A DNA stretch of 64,000 bases from an alpha proteobacterium SCGC AAA280-P20 (GCA_000371845.1 AQUE01000001.1:1-64000), one strand, 5' to 3'; counted from the first letter of the stretch, positions 8,594-18,995 are shown. The notes: generated from the sequence alone by a model not told the origin. Translations and numbers: made by a program.

Positions 8594-10846
8594 TTACAAA
8601 TGACATCTAATATTATTTTCAAAATTTCTATTCATAATCTGATTTTTATAATTTTTAATAATCTTTCCTGACTGAGCTCTTTTTCCGTAATTGCTCTCAA
8701 TTGTAGATTTATCAAATAAAGTTTTCTCCGCTTGATCTTTGATAACTGACTTTGAATTAAATACTGTGGCATTAGAGACTTTTAGAGATTTGCCTTTTAC
8801 TAGAATAACCCCTCTACCCTTATCTAACTTAGGAAGTTCTTTAATATCAAATGCTAGCATCTTATTTTTTCCATCTGAATCACAAATAATGGCAACTGAA
8901 TCTGAATCTTTAACAACTTTAGAAACTCCAACAACAATGTCATCACCTTTAACATTCATTACTTTTTTTCCAGTTTTTTTATTGGTTTCAAGGTTTTTCT
9001 CTAAAGCAACAAAACCATATCCGCTTTTAGTATAAATAAAAATTTCACCTTCACTATCAAATTTAAAACTATCAATAATTTTTTCATTATCAGTAAGTGA
9101 CAAATAGGATGACATTGGTCTTCCGGTTGAAGATCCAGTTAAAATATTATCTGCTTCAATTGTATAAAATTTACCAAAATTTGATGCCAATATAATTTTA
9201 TCATTTGAACGAGCATGCATTAATAAAGAACTATTTTCATTTCCAATTTGTTCTTCTAAATTTTTAACAAAGGATTTCTGTGATTTAATAAATCCATTTT
9301 TAAGAATAGTAATTGTAAGAGGATCGTCAGATTTGATTTCATTATCGAAGACTTCTTCATTAACGCTTCCAAATTTATCTAATTTAGTTCTTCTCTTTCC
9401 TAACAAAGGATCGTCTTTAAATTTTTTAATTAAAAAATCTATTTCATTGTCTATTTCTTTTTTTTGTAAAGATTTAGAAGATAATAAGTTTGTTAAAAAG
9501 TTTTTTTCAGATAATAAATCTTTATATTCTTGCTTAATTTCTTTTTCTTCTAACTTTCTAAGATTTCGTAAACGCATATCTAAAATCGCGTTAACTTGAT
9601 TTTGCGTAAATTTAAATTTTTTTATTAATTGCAGTTTCGGATCTTCTGCATTTCTAATAATTTTAATAATTTTATCTAAGTTATGATAAACTTTAATAAA
9701 CCCAATTAAAATTTCTATTCTATTTTTAATATTCTTTAATCTAAATTCAGATTTTCTAATTAATACTTCATAACGATGCGATAAAAAATTTACCAAAACT
9801 TCTTTAATAGACATTACTTTTGGCTGAAGTTTTGAATTCAAAACATTCATATTTAAAGGAATTCTTACCTGTAAATCGGTTTGTCTAAACAAACTTTCCA
9901 TTAACACTTCTGGTTTAACATTTCTATTTTTGGGTCTAATAACAATACGAACTAACTGGTCTGATTCATCTATAACGTTATCAATCAATTTATTTTTTTT
10001 ACTTATAATTAGATCTGCTATTTTTTCGATTAATGTTGATTTGCTTACTTGGTATGGAATTTCATTTATAGAAATTTGATATTGTCCCCTGCCTAAATCT
10101 TCAATTTTATAAGAAGACCTAAGTTCAAAAAAACCTTTTCCACTAGTATATGCTTTTAATATTTCAGACTTATTATTATTTAAAATACCCCCCGTTGGAA
10201 AATCGGGTCCTGGTAATACTTTTAGCAATTCTTTGATTGAAACATTTTTGTCATGATTAACAATTTTTAATCCTTCACAAATTTCAACAATATTATGCGG
10301 GGGTATACTTGTGGCCATTCCGACTGCGATTCCAGAAGCTCCATTTGCTAATAAATTTGGAAATTTTGCAGGAAATACTAATGGTTCCTGTAAATCACCG
10401 TCATAAGTACTTTTAAAATCGACAGTTTCTTCATCTATATTTTCAAGCAATAGCTCTGAAATTTCAGTAAGTTTTGCCTCCGTGTATCTCATTGCAGCTG
10501 CATTATCCCCGTCAATATTTCCAAAATTTCCCTGACCGTTTACTAATGGATAACGAATTGAAAAATCTTGAGCCAGTCTTACTAGCGCATCATAAACAGA
10601 CTGATCGCCATGAGGATGGAATTTACCAATAACATCACCTACTACTCTTGCAGATTTCTTAGGTTGTAATTTTGAACCTAAATTTAAAAGATACATCGCA
10701 TAAAGTAATCTTCGATGAACTGGTTTTAATCCATCTCTAACATCGGGTAACGCTCTATGAGTAATAGTTGACAATGCATATGCTAGATACTTTTGGCTAA
10801 ACTCAGTTGCTAAAGATGCATTTAAAATATTAACTTTATTTTTCAT
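8594..10846 (-). CDS. parC: DNA topoisomerase IV subunit A
   Basis: ParC cuts and rejoins DNA to decatenate chromosomes. The N-terminal breakage-reunion domain is plain: [52 protein letters not shown], and the catalytic tyrosine in [11 protein letters not shown] long helical region (residues about 330-470) is followed by a short beta-rich C-terminal domain. The 750 aa length and the position next to recO favour ParC over GyrA, which is usually longer. The start overlaps the recO end by 11 bases. GyrA cannot be wholly excluded without comparison. Confidence 0.88.
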   Translation of the reverse strand: MKNKVNILNASLATEFSQKYLAYALSTITHRALPDVRDGLKPVHRRLLYAMYLLNLGSKLQPKKSARVVGDVIGKFHPHGDQSVYDALVRLAQDFSIRYPLVNGQGNFGNIDGDNAAAMRYTEAKLTEISELLLENIDEETVDFKSTYDGDLQEPLVFPAKFPNLLANGASGIAVGMATSIPPHNIVEICEGLKIVNHDKNVSIKELLKVLPGPDFPTGGILNNNKSEILKAYTSGKGFFELRSSYKIEDLGRGQYQISINEIPYQVSKSTLIEKIADLIISKKNKLIDNVIDESDQLVRIVIRPKNRNVKPEVLMESLFRQTDLQVRIPLNMNVLNSKLQPKVMSIKEVLVNFLSHRYEVLIRKSEFRLKNIKNRIEILIGFIKVYHNLDKIIKIIRNAEDPKLQLIKKFKFTQNQVNAILDMRLRNLRKLEEKEIKQEYKDLLSEKNFLTNLLSSKSLQKKEIDNEIDFLIKKFKDDPLLGKRRTKLDKFGSVNEEVFDNEIKSDDPLTITILKNGFIKSQKSFVKNLEEQIGNENSSLLMHARSNDKIILASNFGKFYTIEADNILTGSSTGRPMSSYLSLTDNEKIIDSFKFDSEGEIFIYTKSGYGFVALEKNLETNKKTGKKVMNVKGDDIVVGVSKVVKDSDSVAIICDSDGKNKMLAFDIKELPKLDKGRGVILVKGKSLKVSNATVFNSKSVIKDQAEKTLFDKSTIESNYGKRAQSGKIIKNYKNQIMNRNFENNIRCHL

Positions 10847-11486
10847 TAAAAAAATTCTCTAATTTTATTCTGTAGTAAGGAAATTTAACTTTATTCGGTT
10901 CAAAAATATAATTTAATAATTGATGCTTATTAATTAATAAACCATTGTAAATGTCTTTATCAGCAAAGGGTGCTGAATTGTCATGAAAGTATTGTGGATA
11001 ACTTATATTTTTATTAAATAATTTTAATGAATCTTTATTTTCCAAATCAACGTTATAACCTAATTCGGACAACAGAAATCTTTCCCATAGAACATATTTT
11101 TTAAAAAATTCATTAGAGTTTAATGAATTAAACAAATCCTCAAAATAATTGTAAACGGTTAAATATGTGTTTCTTTCGGGTAATATTTTTAGACAAATAC
11201 CCGTTGCTGATAATATTGCTGTTAATTTTTTATCATTATCAAAATACTTGGGAGCTACAGCATCAATTAATTCAAAATTATAATAACCAATTGCATCTTC
11301 CGATTTTGACTTCCATGTAACTTTAATTTTATTACCTATATGAAGAAGTTTTTTTATTTTGGAAGAAGTTCCTCCATAAATTATTCCTTTATGATGTCCA
11401 TGCTCTTTGGAAAGAATGCTTATAATAGAAGAGTTTTCACCGTATACATTAATCCCTAATATGTACCCCTCGTCACCCCAGGTCAT
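10836..11486 (-). CDS. recO: DNA repair protein RecO
   Basis: RecO helps load RecA on gapped DNA in the RecFOR pathway. The 216 aa protein begins [21 protein letters not shown], matching the N-terminal OB-fold of RecO, with [14 protein letters not shown] soon after. The helical C-terminal domain follows, without an obvious four-cysteine zinc site, as in many shorter RecO proteins. It sits in the conserved string rnc-era-recO. Its ATG overlaps the era stop by four bases, and its end overlaps parC. Confidence 0.9.
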   Translation of the reverse strand: MTWGDEGYILGINVYGENSSIISILSKEHGHHKGIIYGGTSSKIKKLLHIGNKIKVTWKSKSEDAIGYYNFELIDAVAPKYFDNDKKLTAILSATGICLKILPERNTYLTVYNYFEDLFNSLNSNEFFKKYVLWERFLLSELGYNVDLENKDSLKLFNKNISYPQYFHDNSAPFADKDIYNGLLINKHQLLNYIFEPNKVKFPYYRIKLENFFNEK

Positions 11487-12316
11487 TGTTTAGATGTTTG
11501 TACGTCTAAAAATAAACTAACTTTGTGCTTAAATAACTTTTCAATTTCTTTTCTAGCTGAAATACCAATTTTTTTTATAACACTGCCGTTTTTTCCCAAA
11601 ACAATTTTTTTATGATTATCATTTTTTACATATATAATTTGATAAATTTTATAATTTCTATTTTCTTTCTCAAATTTATAAGTCTTTACATAGATCTGGT
11701 AAGGTAATTCTTGATTTAAATACTTAAATACTGCTTCACGTGTAAGTTCAGAAAAAAATACATCTTTAGAAATATTTGTTTCAAAGTTAATAGAAGTATC
11801 AAAGTTTCCTTCTGGTAGTTTTGTGACAATTCCATCTAAAAGATTATTTATATTTTTATTTTTTAGCGCTGAAACATAATAAATTTCATCAAAATTTTTA
11901 ACAAAATTAGATTTATTAACTTGTTCAATGGCAAACTCCTGCGAAACTTTATCAATTTTATTAAATACTAAAATTTTTGGTTTTTTTGTATTTTTTATAA
12001 TTTTTTCTAGAATATCTTCATAAAATAAATGAATAGAAATATCTAAAATAATAACAATTACATCTGATCTTTTAACTTCGACATTAACGTCATTTAAAAA
12101 ATTAGTGTTATTTTTTTTATTATACAATCCTGGGGTATCTACAAAAATAATCTTATTATCCTTATGATATTTAACAACTTCTATTGCAAAATTTGTAGTT
12201 TGAACTTTATGGGAAACTATAGATATTTTTTTTTTAAAAATTGTATTTAATAGAGTTGATTTGCCAGCATTTGTTGGTCCGATTAAACATGCATAACCTA
12301 TTCTCTTTTTATTCAT
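11483..12316 (-). CDS. era: GTPase Era (16S rRNA and 30S maturation)
   Basis: Era is a GTPase that binds the 3' end of 16S rRNA and monitors 30S assembly. Seen are the P-loop GPTNAGKSTLLN, the G3 motif DTPG, the G4 motif NKID, and a C-terminal KH domain (IVLGKNGSVIKKIGISARKEIEKL). Length 277 aa is slightly short but within range. The order lepB-rnc-era-recO is widely conserved. It overlaps rnc by 8 bases and recO by 4, which suggests coupled translation. Confidence 0.95.
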   Translation of the reverse strand: MNKKRIGYACLIGPTNAGKSTLLNTIFKKKISIVSHKVQTTNFAIEVVKYHKDNKIIFVDTPGLYNKKNNTNFLNDVNVEVKRSDVIVIILDISIHLFYEDILEKIIKNTKKPKILVFNKIDKVSQEFAIEQVNKSNFVKNFDEIYYVSALKNKNINNLLDGIVTKLPEGNFDTSINFETNISKDVFFSELTREAVFKYLNQELPYQIYVKTYKFEKENRNYKIYQIIYVKNDNHKKIVLGKNGSVIKKIGISARKEIEKLFKHKVSLFLDVQTSKQ

Positions 12317-12989
12317 TCTCTAAACTATCTAATAATGACTGAGCTGCTTTTTGTTCAGCATTTCTTTTTGAAGACCCTTCACCAGTGAATGATTTGGACT
12401 TTTTAATAGTTACCGAAACCTTAAATAAAGGTTTATGTGCAGGACCAGACGTTGATAAGTCTTTATATTTTGGAAGTTCTTTATAAAGTTTTAAAGAGAA
12501 TTCTTGCAGTTTTGTTTTTGCATCAATTTTAATCTCACCTGATTGCTTAAGTTGATCTTTCCATAAATCAAAAATAAATTTTTCTGCAGCTTCAAATCCT
12601 CTATCAATATAAATCGCTCCTATTATTGACTCACATAAATCTCCAAAAATTTTTATATTTCCTGTTTTTATTTTTTTTTGCGCTTTGCTTATTGATATAA
12701 ATTTTAATAAGTCATATTTTTCAATAACTTTAGCACAAACTTTTTTATTAATTAAAGAAGCTAATCTTTTATCCAGCTGACCTTCTTTATCATTGGGATA
12801 TAAATTGATTAATTTTTTAGCCAGCACCAAACCTAAAACTCTATCTCCTAAAAATTCTAAAATTTCATTATTGTCTGTATTGTCATTTGAAAAACTTTTA
12901 TGGACTAAAGCTTGTGATAAAAATTTCTTATTTAAAAATTTAACGCCAATGATGTTCTCTACTTCACTGATCTTATTGTCAGAAATCAT
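12309..12989 (-). CDS. rnc: Ribonuclease III
   Basis: RNase III cleaves double-stranded RNA, including rRNA precursors. The signature NEILEFLGDRVLGLVLA is present near residues 41-57, with the second acidic cluster in FGDLCESIIGAIYID. A C-terminal double-stranded RNA-binding domain ends in SSKRNAEQKAAQSLLDSL. The protein is 226 aa, normal for the family. It is flanked by lepB upstream and era downstream, both overlapping. Confidence 0.96.
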   Translation of the reverse strand: MISDNKISEVENIIGVKFLNKKFLSQALVHKSFSNDNTDNNEILEFLGDRVLGLVLAKKLINLYPNDKEGQLDKRLASLINKKVCAKVIEKYDLLKFISISKAQKKIKTGNIKIFGDLCESIIGAIYIDRGFEAAEKFIFDLWKDQLKQSGEIKIDAKTKLQEFSLKLYKELPKYKDLSTSGPAHKPLFKVSVTIKKSKSFTGEGSSKRNAEQKAAQSLLDSLENE

Positions 12990-13711
12990 TTAATAAATTT
13001 TAAGATTCTATTAAATCTTATTGATTTGTGCCATTTCCAAAAGGTGAATAAATTTCCTATCTCTTCATTATTTGAAAAGAATAAAATTTGCGCCTTGCCT
13101 ACTAAATTAATTTTATCAACATAGCCAACACTTGAAAGATATCTGCTGTCTTGTGAGCAGTCTCTATTATCCCCCATAAAAAAAAATTTGTCTTGGGGTA
13201 TTAAATAAACATCTGTATCTTTTGATGAATTCTTTTCAGAGTAAGCGGCTATATAAGCCTTTCCATTTGGAAGAGTTTCGAGATAAAAATTTGACTTAAT
13301 TTTAGATCCACCGCAAAGTACAATATCATTTTTAACAAATTCTCTTTTTATGGGCTTATTGTTGATGTGAAGCACACTGTTAATCATTTGAATTTTATCA
13401 CCGGGAAGTCCTATTAAACGTTTAATATAATCTGTGTCGTTATCTTCGGGCGTTTTAAAAACAATTACATCTCCTCTGTCAGGTGAAGAAAAGAAAATTC
13501 TTTTATCAGAAATGTCTGGGCTAAAAGGTAAGGAATGCTTGCTGTAACCGTAAGTGAACTTAGAAACAAATAATCTATCACCTACTAATAAATTCTCTTC
13601 CATTGATGAAGATGGAATATAAAAAGGCTGAAAAAAGAAACTTCTAATAAATAAAGCGATTAGAAAAGCAAAGACAAGTGTCTTAACATTTTCAATAATA
13701 ATTTTTTTCAT
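12986..13711 (-). CDS. lepB: Signal peptidase I
   Basis: LepB removes signal peptides from exported proteins at the inner membrane. One N-terminal membrane helix (VKTLVFAFLIALFIRSFFF) is followed by the catalytic serine motif YIPSSSMEENLLVGDR and the lysine region DYIKRLIGLPGDKI. FMGDNRDCSQDSR is the conserved box E. The ATG at 13711 (MKKIIIENVK) was chosen because it places the helix directly at the N-terminus and overlaps the acpS stop in an ATGA. An upstream ATG would lie inside acpS. Confidence 0.95.
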   Translation of the reverse strand: MKKIIIENVKTLVFAFLIALFIRSFFFQPFYIPSSSMEENLLVGDRLFVSKFTYGYSKHSLPFSPDISDKRIFFSSPDRGDVIVFKTPEDNDTDYIKRLIGLPGDKIQMINSVLHINNKPIKREFVKNDIVLCGGSKIKSNFYLETLPNGKAYIAAYSEKNSSKDTDVYLIPQDKFFFMGDNRDCSQDSRYLSSVGYVDKINLVGKAQILFFSNNEEIGNLFTFWKWHKSIRFNRILKFIK

Positions 13712-14100
13712 TGAGAGGTAATTAAGGCTGTTGCTACAGCCCAAGGTTTGTCATCTGACAAGGTTAAAAAAATATTATATTTTTTTGATATTTTGCTAAG
13801 TATTACTTTTGCTTTGCCATTTATATTCGCGCAAGGCTTACCATTCTTATCGTTGTATATTTCGATATTCTTAAAATGAATCCCTTTTGAAAAGCCATAG
13901 CCAATAGCTTTAGAAATAGCTTCCTTAGCAGCAAATCTTTTAGCAATGGTTTCAATATTCTTTAATTTAGATGCTTTTCTTTCAATTTTTTTTTCAGATT
14001 CGGTTAAAATTTTATCTAAAAAATGATTTCCATACTTAGAATAGATTTTTTGTATTCTATTAATGTTAACAATATCTGTTCCCAGTCCAATTACATTCAT
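13708..14100 (-). CDS. acpS: Holo-[acyl-carrier-protein] synthase
   Basis: AcpS transfers 4'-phosphopantetheine from CoA to apo-ACP, activating it for fatty acid synthesis. Motifs are GLGTDIVNINRI (metal-binding Asp) and RFAAKEAISKAIGYGF (catalytic Glu). It is 130 aa long. It stands between pdxJ and lepB, the usual alphaproteobacterial order, and overlaps both neighbours by four bases. Confidence 0.95.
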   Translation of the reverse strand: MNVIGLGTDIVNINRIQKIYSKYGNHFLDKILTESEKKIERKASKLKNIETIAKRFAAKEAISKAIGYGFSKGIHFKNIEIYNDKNGKPCANINGKAKVILSKISKKYNIFLTLSDDKPWAVATALITSQ

Positions 14101-14831
14101 CGTTTCAAAATTTTATTAAACTTTTTAAGGACATTAGCTATACCAAAAAATATCGACTCTGATATAAAAAAATGACCAATATTCAATTCTGTAATCTCAC
14201 CAATCTGTGATATTTTTTTAGAGGTTTGATAATTCAAACCATGTCCAGCATGCACTCCCAAATTTAATTTCTTACCAAGTTTTGCTGAATTTTTAATTTT
14301 TAGAAATTCTTTTTTAATATTTAAATTATTTCTTTCTCTAAAAAATCTGCAGTATTTTCCAGTGTGAAGCTCAATATTATCTGAGCCTAATTTCTTAGCC
14401 AAATGAACGGTTTTTAAATCTGGTTCTATAAATAATGAAACTTGAATATTTTTAATTTTTAATAAGTGAATAACTTTTTTTAAATAATTTTTTTTATAAT
14501 TTAAATTTAAGCCACCTTCTGTCGTTACTTCTTTTCTTTTTTCAGGAACAATGCACACATATTTTGGCTTAAGTTTTAATGCAATTTTAAGCATCTCTGG
14601 GGTTAAGGCCATTTCTAAATTTATTGGTATCTTAATTTTTTTTTTCAACTCAATTAAGTCATGATCACGAATATGACGACGATCTTCTCTTAAATGGACT
14701 GTTATTGAATCTGCACCATTATTTTGAGCTATGATTGCAGCTGTTAATGGTGAGGGATAATCATCTCCTCTAGCATTTCTTACTGTAGCTACATGATCAA
14801 TGTTAAATCCTAATCTAATTCTTTTTCTCAT
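14097..14831 (-). CDS. pdxJ: Pyridoxine 5'-phosphate synthase
   Basis: PdxJ closes the ring of vitamin B6 in the deoxyxylulose 5-phosphate-dependent route. Motifs visible are GFNIDHVATVRNARG, SITVHLREDRRHIRDHD, NLEMALTPEM, NIELHTGKYC and LGVHAGHGLNY, all characteristic. Length 244 aa is standard. It lies directly after pyrE (adjacent stop and start) and overlaps acpS. Its presence implies at least part of de novo B6 synthesis, or retention of the last step. The other pdx genes are not in the window. Confidence 0.95.
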   Translation of the reverse strand: MRKRIRLGFNIDHVATVRNARGDDYPSPLTAAIIAQNNGADSITVHLREDRRHIRDHDLIELKKKIKIPINLEMALTPEMLKIALKLKPKYVCIVPEKRKEVTTEGGLNLNYKKNYLKKVIHLLKIKNIQVSLFIEPDLKTVHLAKKLGSDNIELHTGKYCRFFRERNNLNIKKEFLKIKNSAKLGKKLNLGVHAGHGLNYQTSKKISQIGEITELNIGHFFISESIFFGIANVLKKFNKILKR

Positions 14832-15416
14832 TTAGACTAAATTTCTACTACCTGGCTTTATTGCTGGAATAGATTTTAACTTATCTGGAATTTCCTCTTC
14901 ACGATAAGTTGGAATATCAAAAGTAATTTGTGAAACAATTTTCGAATTAATCGAACTTTGATTGTTTGAACGATCTACAATGCATGCAAATCCAATTACA
15001 TTTCCTTTATGTTTTTTTATTACTTTGGCACATTCCATACTAGATTTTCCTGTTGTAATAACATCTTCCACGATTAAAACTTTTGCACCTGCTTTGATTT
15101 CAAAACCTCGTCTTAATTGAAACTCTCCCGAAACTCTCTCTGCAAAAATTGAAGGTACTTTTAAATGTCTAGCAACTTCATACCCAACAATAATTCCCCC
15201 CATTGCTGGCGCTACAACTACATCTATTTTTTTAAAAACTTTTTTTATTTTTTGTGCGAGAGATTTACAAATTAATTCTGATTGTTTTGGATGCATTAAT
15301 AATTTTGCGCACTGCAAGTATTGTTCACTTCTCAAGCCTGATGATAAAATAAAATGTCCTTGTAATAACGCTTTAGTTTTTACAAAAATTTCTTTAGTTT
15401 TTTTTTCTGTCAGCAT
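14832..15416 (-). CDS. pyrE: Orotate phosphoribosyltransferase
   Basis: PyrE transfers phosphoribose from PRPP to orotate in pyrimidine synthesis. The PRPP-binding motif VLIVEDVITTGKSS is clear, as are ILSSGLRSEQYLQC and PAMGGIIVGYEVAR. The 194 aa length fits the short class of OPRTases. The ATG at 15416 overlaps the end of the upstream rsh gene by 23 bases. pyrB and a pyrC-like gene lie about 16 kb away on the other strand. Confidence 0.93.
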   Translation of the reverse strand: MLTEKKTKEIFVKTKALLQGHFILSSGLRSEQYLQCAKLLMHPKQSELICKSLAQKIKKVFKKIDVVVAPAMGGIIVGYEVARHLKVPSIFAERVSGEFQLRRGFEIKAGAKVLIVEDVITTGKSSMECAKVIKKHKGNVIGFACIVDRSNNQSSINSKIVSQITFDIPTYREEEIPDKLKSIPAIKPGSRNLV

Positions 15417-17112
15417 TTACTTTTCTATTTCTAATAATTTTAAAATTTATTCCTTGTTGTTTGATCTCTGAAACTAAATTAGTAAAATCTTTTAAGTTTT
15501 TAATCTCTAAATCAAAAATAAAACTTAAGAAATCATCTTTTTTATCAACTAACTCTACGTTAGAAATATTGCATTTATGCTTTCCTATCAAAGTACAAAC
15601 TTCTCCTAAAGTTCCTGCCTTGTGACTTAAGAGAACCCATAGACTTGTATCATAAGCCTTTTCTTCAGATTTATCAGTGTTTCTAGTACTCCAATATCTT
15701 CTAACGGCTGCTCTAGCTTTTCCTGTTTTTGCAATTGATGACCAATACATCGAGGGTGATGGTTTTGAAGATGTAATAATTTGAACTTCATCACCATTTT
15801 GAAGAATACTTTGTAACGGAGATTCTTTTCCATTAATTTTACACCCAATACATTTGTCACCAATTTCTGTGTGCACGGCATATGCAAAATCGATAGGTGT
15901 GGCATTTGCCGGTAAACGAATGAGAGCACCTTTTGGTGTAAAACAAAAAACCTGATCCTGAAATAATTGAAGTTTTGTATATTCAAAAAAATGTTCTGGA
16001 TTTTCACCACTTTCCAACATCTCAACTAAATCTTTTAACCAATTATAATCTTTGAGAGTATTGTGACTTACTTTTTCATTGGCTTTATAATTCCAATGAG
16101 CAGCCACTCCTCTTTCTGCAAATTCATGCATTTCATGCGTTCTGATCTGAATTTCTATTTTTTGTCTTTTAGGACCTATGACTGCAGTATGAATTGATTT
16201 GTAATTATTAGATTTTGGAACGGAAATATAATCTTTAAATCTTCCAGGAACCATTGACCATTCAGTATGAAAAACTCCAAGAGCGCGATAGCAAGTATCA
16301 ACACTATCAAGAATAACTCTAAAACCAACAATATCTGTAATTTGTTCCAGAGAAATTCTCTTACTTTGTATCTTTCTCCAAATAGAAAAAGGTGTTTTTT
16401 CTCTACCTGTAACTTTAGCTTTAATATCTTTTTCTTCTAATAATTTTATAATTTTTTTTGAAATATCTGAAAAAGTTACTCCTAGACTTTCTTTGTTAAG
16501 AATTAAACGATCAGTAATTAATTTTCTAGCTTCAGGATTTAAAACGTTAAAAGCTAAATCTTCAAGTTCATCACGAAAATTATGCATCCCCATTCTTTCA
16601 GCTAATGGAGAATAAATTTCCATAGTTTCTTTAGCTATTCGTAATCTTTTATCAGGATTGGTAATATTGCTAATAGTGCGCATATTATGAAGTCTGTCTG
16701 CAAGCTTAACTAATAAAACTCTAATATCTTTGGATGTTGCTAGTATTAATTTTCTAAAATTTTCGGCAACAGAATATTCTTTTGACTTATCTTCTAATCT
16801 TGAAATCTTTGTAACGCCTTCAACAAGGTCGGCTATTTCTTTTCCAAATAATTTATTTACTTCACTATATGTCGCTTCAGTATCTTCAATAGTATCATGC
16901 AGCAAAGCTGTGGTAATAGTAGCTGTATCTACTTTTAAATCACATAAAATTGCAGCAACTGCAATTGGATGCGATATATAGGGATCTCCTGAAAGTCTTT
17001 TTTGATTTTTATGAACATCAACTGCAAAATTATAAGCTTTTTTAACAACAGTTTCGTCTATGTAATTATTATAAACCTTAACTTTATCTAGGAGTTCTTG
17101 CTGATTAAGCAT
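15394..17112 (-). CDS. spoT: (p)ppGpp synthetase/hydrolase (RelA/SpoT homologue)
   Basis: This bifunctional stringent-response enzyme makes and degrades (p)ppGpp. The N-terminal HD hydrolase domain shows HDTIEDTEATY and LVKLADRLHNMRT. The synthetase domain shows GREKTPFSIWRKIQSKR and DIVGFRVIL, then YKSIHTAV. A TGS domain (CFTPKGALIRLPANATPIDFA) follows at about residue 390, and a C-terminal ACT domain ends the protein. At 572 aa it is shorter than the 700-750 aa typical of the family, with the region between TGS and ACT much reduced. The ATG at 17112 (MLNQQ) is chosen over a TTG six bases upstream. Confidence 0.93.
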   Translation of the reverse strand: MLNQQELLDKVKVYNNYIDETVVKKAYNFAVDVHKNQKRLSGDPYISHPIAVAAILCDLKVDTATITTALLHDTIEDTEATYSEVNKLFGKEIADLVEGVTKISRLEDKSKEYSVAENFRKLILATSKDIRVLLVKLADRLHNMRTISNITNPDKRLRIAKETMEIYSPLAERMGMHNFRDELEDLAFNVLNPEARKLITDRLILNKESLGVTFSDISKKIIKLLEEKDIKAKVTGREKTPFSIWRKIQSKRISLEQITDIVGFRVILDSVDTCYRALGVFHTEWSMVPGRFKDYISVPKSNNYKSIHTAVIGPKRQKIEIQIRTHEMHEFAERGVAAHWNYKANEKVSHNTLKDYNWLKDLVEMLESGENPEHFFEYTKLQLFQDQVFCFTPKGALIRLPANATPIDFAYAVHTEIGDKCIGCKINGKESPLQSILQNGDEVQIITSSKPSPSMYWSSIAKTGKARAAVRRYWSTRNTDKSEEKAYDTSLWVLLSHKAGTLGEVCTLIGKHKCNISNVELVDKKDDFLSFIFDLEIKNLKDFTNLVSEIKQQGINFKIIRNRKVNADRKKN

Positions 17113-17133
17113 GAACAAAAATATAGCAAAATT

Positions 17134-17637
17134 TTATATAATTGTAATGTTCTTCTTGGTTTCGCTATCTAAATTTTCAATCAATTGATCAATATTTTTT
17201 CCTGATAATGGACTTTTCCAATTTTTATCAATTTCTCTAATTGGATATAAAACAAAACTTCTTTGCTCTAAACGAGGATGAGGAATTTCTAATGAAATAT
17301 TTTTATTAAAAATATTTATTACTTCACCATTAAAATCTAAAATGTCTATATCGCATGTTCTTGGAGCATTAACTTGCTCACGCTTTCGATCAAAACTTTC
17401 CTCTACTTTAAGAATATATTTAATTAGTTCTTCTGGTGAAAATTTTGTCTCAATGGATATAACGCTATTAATAAATTTTGGATCTGATTTATTTGGAATA
17501 GCAACACTTTCGTAAAAACTAGATTTTTTTAATATTATGATATGTTCATTATTAAAAAACTCATAACATTTTAATAAAGTTTTTTTACTATCACCAAACT
17601 TAGATGTAAGATTTGAGCCAAGAGAAAGAAGAATCAT
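17134..17637 (-). CDS. folK: HPPK, folate-pathway pyrophosphokinase
   Basis: HPPK (2-amino-4-hydroxy-6-hydroxymethyldihydropteridine pyrophosphokinase) transfers pyrophosphate from ATP to the pterin in folate synthesis. Motifs include LSLGSNL at the start, RTCDIDILDFNG (metal-binding aspartates) and IPHPRLEQRSFVL. At 167 aa it is normal for the family. It lies between smpB (2 bases upstream) and the rsh gene. Many alphaproteobacteria carry rpoZ near here, and no space for it exists in this window. Confidence 0.94.
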   Translation of the reverse strand: MILLSLGSNLTSKFGDSKKTLLKCYEFFNNEHIIILKKSSFYESVAIPNKSDPKFINSVISIETKFSPEELIKYILKVEESFDRKREQVNAPRTCDIDILDFNGEVINIFNKNISLEIPHPRLEQRSFVLYPIREIDKNWKSPLSGKNIDQLIENLDSETKKNITII

Positions 17638-17639
17638 AA

Positions 17640-18107
17640 TTAACTTTTTCTAAAAACTCTTGATTTTTCTCTTTCCCAATCTCTTGTTTTTTTAGTGTGA
17701 CGTTTGTCATGTTGTTTCTTGCCTTTAGCGATAGCAATTTGAACTTTGGCTATTCCTTTATGATTAAAGTACATCCTTACAGGAACAACTGTTAACCCCT
17801 CTTGATTAATCTTTCCTATAATCTTGTTAATTTGTTTTTTGCTTAATAATAATTTTCTGAGTCTTCTTGGGTCATGGTTGTTATAGGAAGATTGATTATA
17901 TTCGGGAATGTAAGAATTTTGCAAGTACAGCTCCCCTCCTGAATCTACGGCATACGATTCAGCAATATTCCCCTTTCCTAAACGTAAAGATTTAACTTCA
18001 GAACCTAATAAAACAATTCCAGCTTCAATTAACTCTAAAAGAAAAAAATTAAAACTAGCTTTTCTATTATTTGCAACTATCTGATAATTGCCTTCTTCCT
18101 TTTTCAT
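17640..18107 (-). CDS. smpB: SsrA-binding protein SmpB
   Basis: SmpB delivers tmRNA to stalled ribosomes for trans-translation. Seen are [20 protein letters not shown], the conserved [19 protein letters not shown] and a basic C-terminal tail ([19 protein letters not shown]). The 155 aa length is typical. It follows dapA by 3 bases. The tmRNA gene itself was not found in the window. Confidence 0.96.
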   Translation of the reverse strand: MKKEEGNYQIVANNRKASFNFFLLELIEAGIVLLGSEVKSLRLGKGNIAESYAVDSGGELYLQNSYIPEYNQSSYNNHDPRRLRKLLLSKKQINKIIGKINQEGLTVVPVRMYFNHKGIAKVQIAIAKGKKQHDKRHTKKTRDWEREKSRVFRKS

Positions 18108-18110
18108 TAA

Positions 18111-18995
18111 TTAAATTAATGAAAGTTTTTTTAATAAATTCTTAATTCTAATTTGATTTTTCTTAGTAATTGTTACCATGGGTAAGCGTAAATCTTTTGA
18201 ACATAGTCTTAATAAACTAACCGCATATTTAACTGGTGCTGGATTTGTTTCAATAAACATTAAATCATGCAAAGGTTTTAGCATTTTGTTAATTTCTTTT
18301 GCTCTTTGTAAAATAAGTTTGTCTGTCTTGTAATCTAGTAAAGTTTGCATTTCAGAACAAAGTCTAGGAGCAACATTTGCTGTAACAGATATACAGCCAA
18401 CTCCCCCTCTTAATTTAAATTCAAGTGCGTTTGAATCTTCTCCGGTAAATTGAATAAAATCTTTTCCTAGTTTTTTTCTTTGCTGCACAACTCTATTTAA
18501 ATCTCCAGTGGCATCTTTAACGCCTGCAATATTTTTAAGTTCAAACAAACGAGACATCGTATCAACACTCATATCTACGACTGAACGACCCGGAATATTG
18601 TAAATAAAAATTGGTATTCCACATTTGTTATTGATGGCTTTGTAATGTTGATACAAACCCTCTTGTGTTGGTTTATTGTAATAAGGAGTTACAATTAATG
18701 CTGCCTTAGCTCCTGCTTTTTCTGCAAATCTTGTAAGATCAATTGCTTCTTCTGTCGAATTTGATCCTGTTCCAGCCATAATTGGAATTCTATTTTTTGA
18801 TTCACGAACACAAATTTTAATTATCTCTCTATGTTCAGCGTGACTTAAGGTTGGAGATTCCCCTGTGGTTCCTCCTGGCACTAATCCGTTTGTGCCATTA
18901 TCAATTTGATGATGAATTAGTTTAACGTAAGCGTTTGTATCTAATCGATTGTTTTTAAATGGTGTAATTAGAGCGGTAAATGATCCTTTAAACAT
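18111..18995 (-). CDS. dapA: 4-hydroxy-tetrahydrodipicolinate synthase
   Basis: DapA condenses pyruvate with aspartate semialdehyde in lysine and peptidoglycan precursor synthesis. The TIM-barrel protein (294 aa) shows GSFTALITPFKNN, GTTGESPTLSHAEH, IYNIPGRSVVDMS with the catalytic tyrosine, and the Schiff-base lysine in IAGVKDATGDL. The DapA motifs favour it over other lyases of the same superfamily. It is divergent from slt, with 62 bases between the starts that include a perfect 20-bp palindrome. Confidence 0.93.
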   Translation of the reverse strand: MFKGSFTALITPFKNNRLDTNAYVKLIHHQIDNGTNGLVPGGTTGESPTLSHAEHREIIKICVRESKNRIPIMAGTGSNSTEEAIDLTRFAEKAGAKAALIVTPYYNKPTQEGLYQHYKAINNKCGIPIFIYNIPGRSVVDMSVDTMSRLFELKNIAGVKDATGDLNRVVQQRKKLGKDFIQFTGEDSNALEFKLRGGVGCISVTANVAPRLCSEMQTLLDYKTDKLILQRAKEINKMLKPLHDLMFIETNPAPVKYAVSLLRLCSKDLRLPMVTITKKNQIRIKNLLKKLSLI

